A stretch of DNA of 24,881 nt from contig DASXBJ010000006.1 of the NCBI GenBank assembly GCA_036491755.1, positions 1 to 24,881 on the forward strand, in the 5' to 3' direction. The position numbers and the translations under genes were made by a program. The DNA comes from DASXBJ01 sp036491755. GTDB lineage: Bacteria; Chloroflexota; Dormibacteria; Dormibacterales; Dormibacteraceae. Under the pieces are notes generated by a model. It saw only the letters and a program-made list of their open reading frames with translations, ran no database searches and had not been told where the DNA came from. Positions 24,398 to 24,881 of this stretch are shown piece by piece. Within the stretch, counting starts at the first letter, position 1; every line of letters begins with the position of its first letter.

Positions 24398-24881
<484 letters not shown>

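Overview
High-GC bacterial chromosome segment. DUF222/13E12-type and F420-dependent luciferase-like proteins, GAAC-N4-GTTC (LexA-type) palindromes, GTG/TTG starts and -10 boxes placed 6-7 nt before start codons all point to Actinomycetota or a related soil Terrabacteria lineage (Chloroflexota or Candidatus Dormibacterota; the last is only my guess). No rRNA, tRNA, IS element or CRISPR array was seen. Coding is dense: no gap without a gene exceeds about 210 bp.

Layout. (1) 1-177, minus: 5' end of a DUF222-like gene behind a promoter carrying a LexA-type palindrome. (2) 347-2973, plus: quinone oxidoreductase overlapping a peptide-binding protein. (3) 8759-3011, minus: complete Opp/Dpp-type peptide ABC transporter (binding protein, two permeases, two ATPases), with a hairpin after the binding-protein gene. 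(4) 8970-11198, plus: lone molybdenum hydroxylase large subunit. (5) 14353-11195, minus: overlapping four-gene operon of membrane protein, winged-helix regulator, AidB-type acyl-CoA dehydrogenase and trehalose-phosphatase, from a promoter flanked by an inverted repeat. (6) 17751-14408, minus: MntR-type regulator, Nramp-family transporter with altered metal-site residues, 74-aa membrane protein and F420-dependent oxidoreductase, preceded by three evenly spaced TAGG-N4-CCTA-type operators. (7) 19911-17910, minus: propeller lipoprotein and coiled-coil membrane protein behind a second LexA-type palindrome. (8) 22128-20042, minus: J-domain protein, vWA protein and Nei glycosylase. (9) 22167-23486, plus: S11 D,D-carboxypeptidase. 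(10) 23524 to the end, plus: AraC regulator, VOC protein and a UvrA paralogue cut by the window edge.

Themes. Many gene pairs overlap at stop/start (TGATG, GTGA, TTGA), so operons are probably translationally coupled. Several operon-leading genes have a -10-like hexamer 6-7 nt before the start codon, suggesting leaderless transcripts. The best candidates for undescribed biology are the metal-responsive operon (6), the AidB/OtsB operon (5), the J-domain/vWA pair (8) and the AraC/VOC/UvrA-like cassette (10). All functions are read from sequence motifs; no database search was run.
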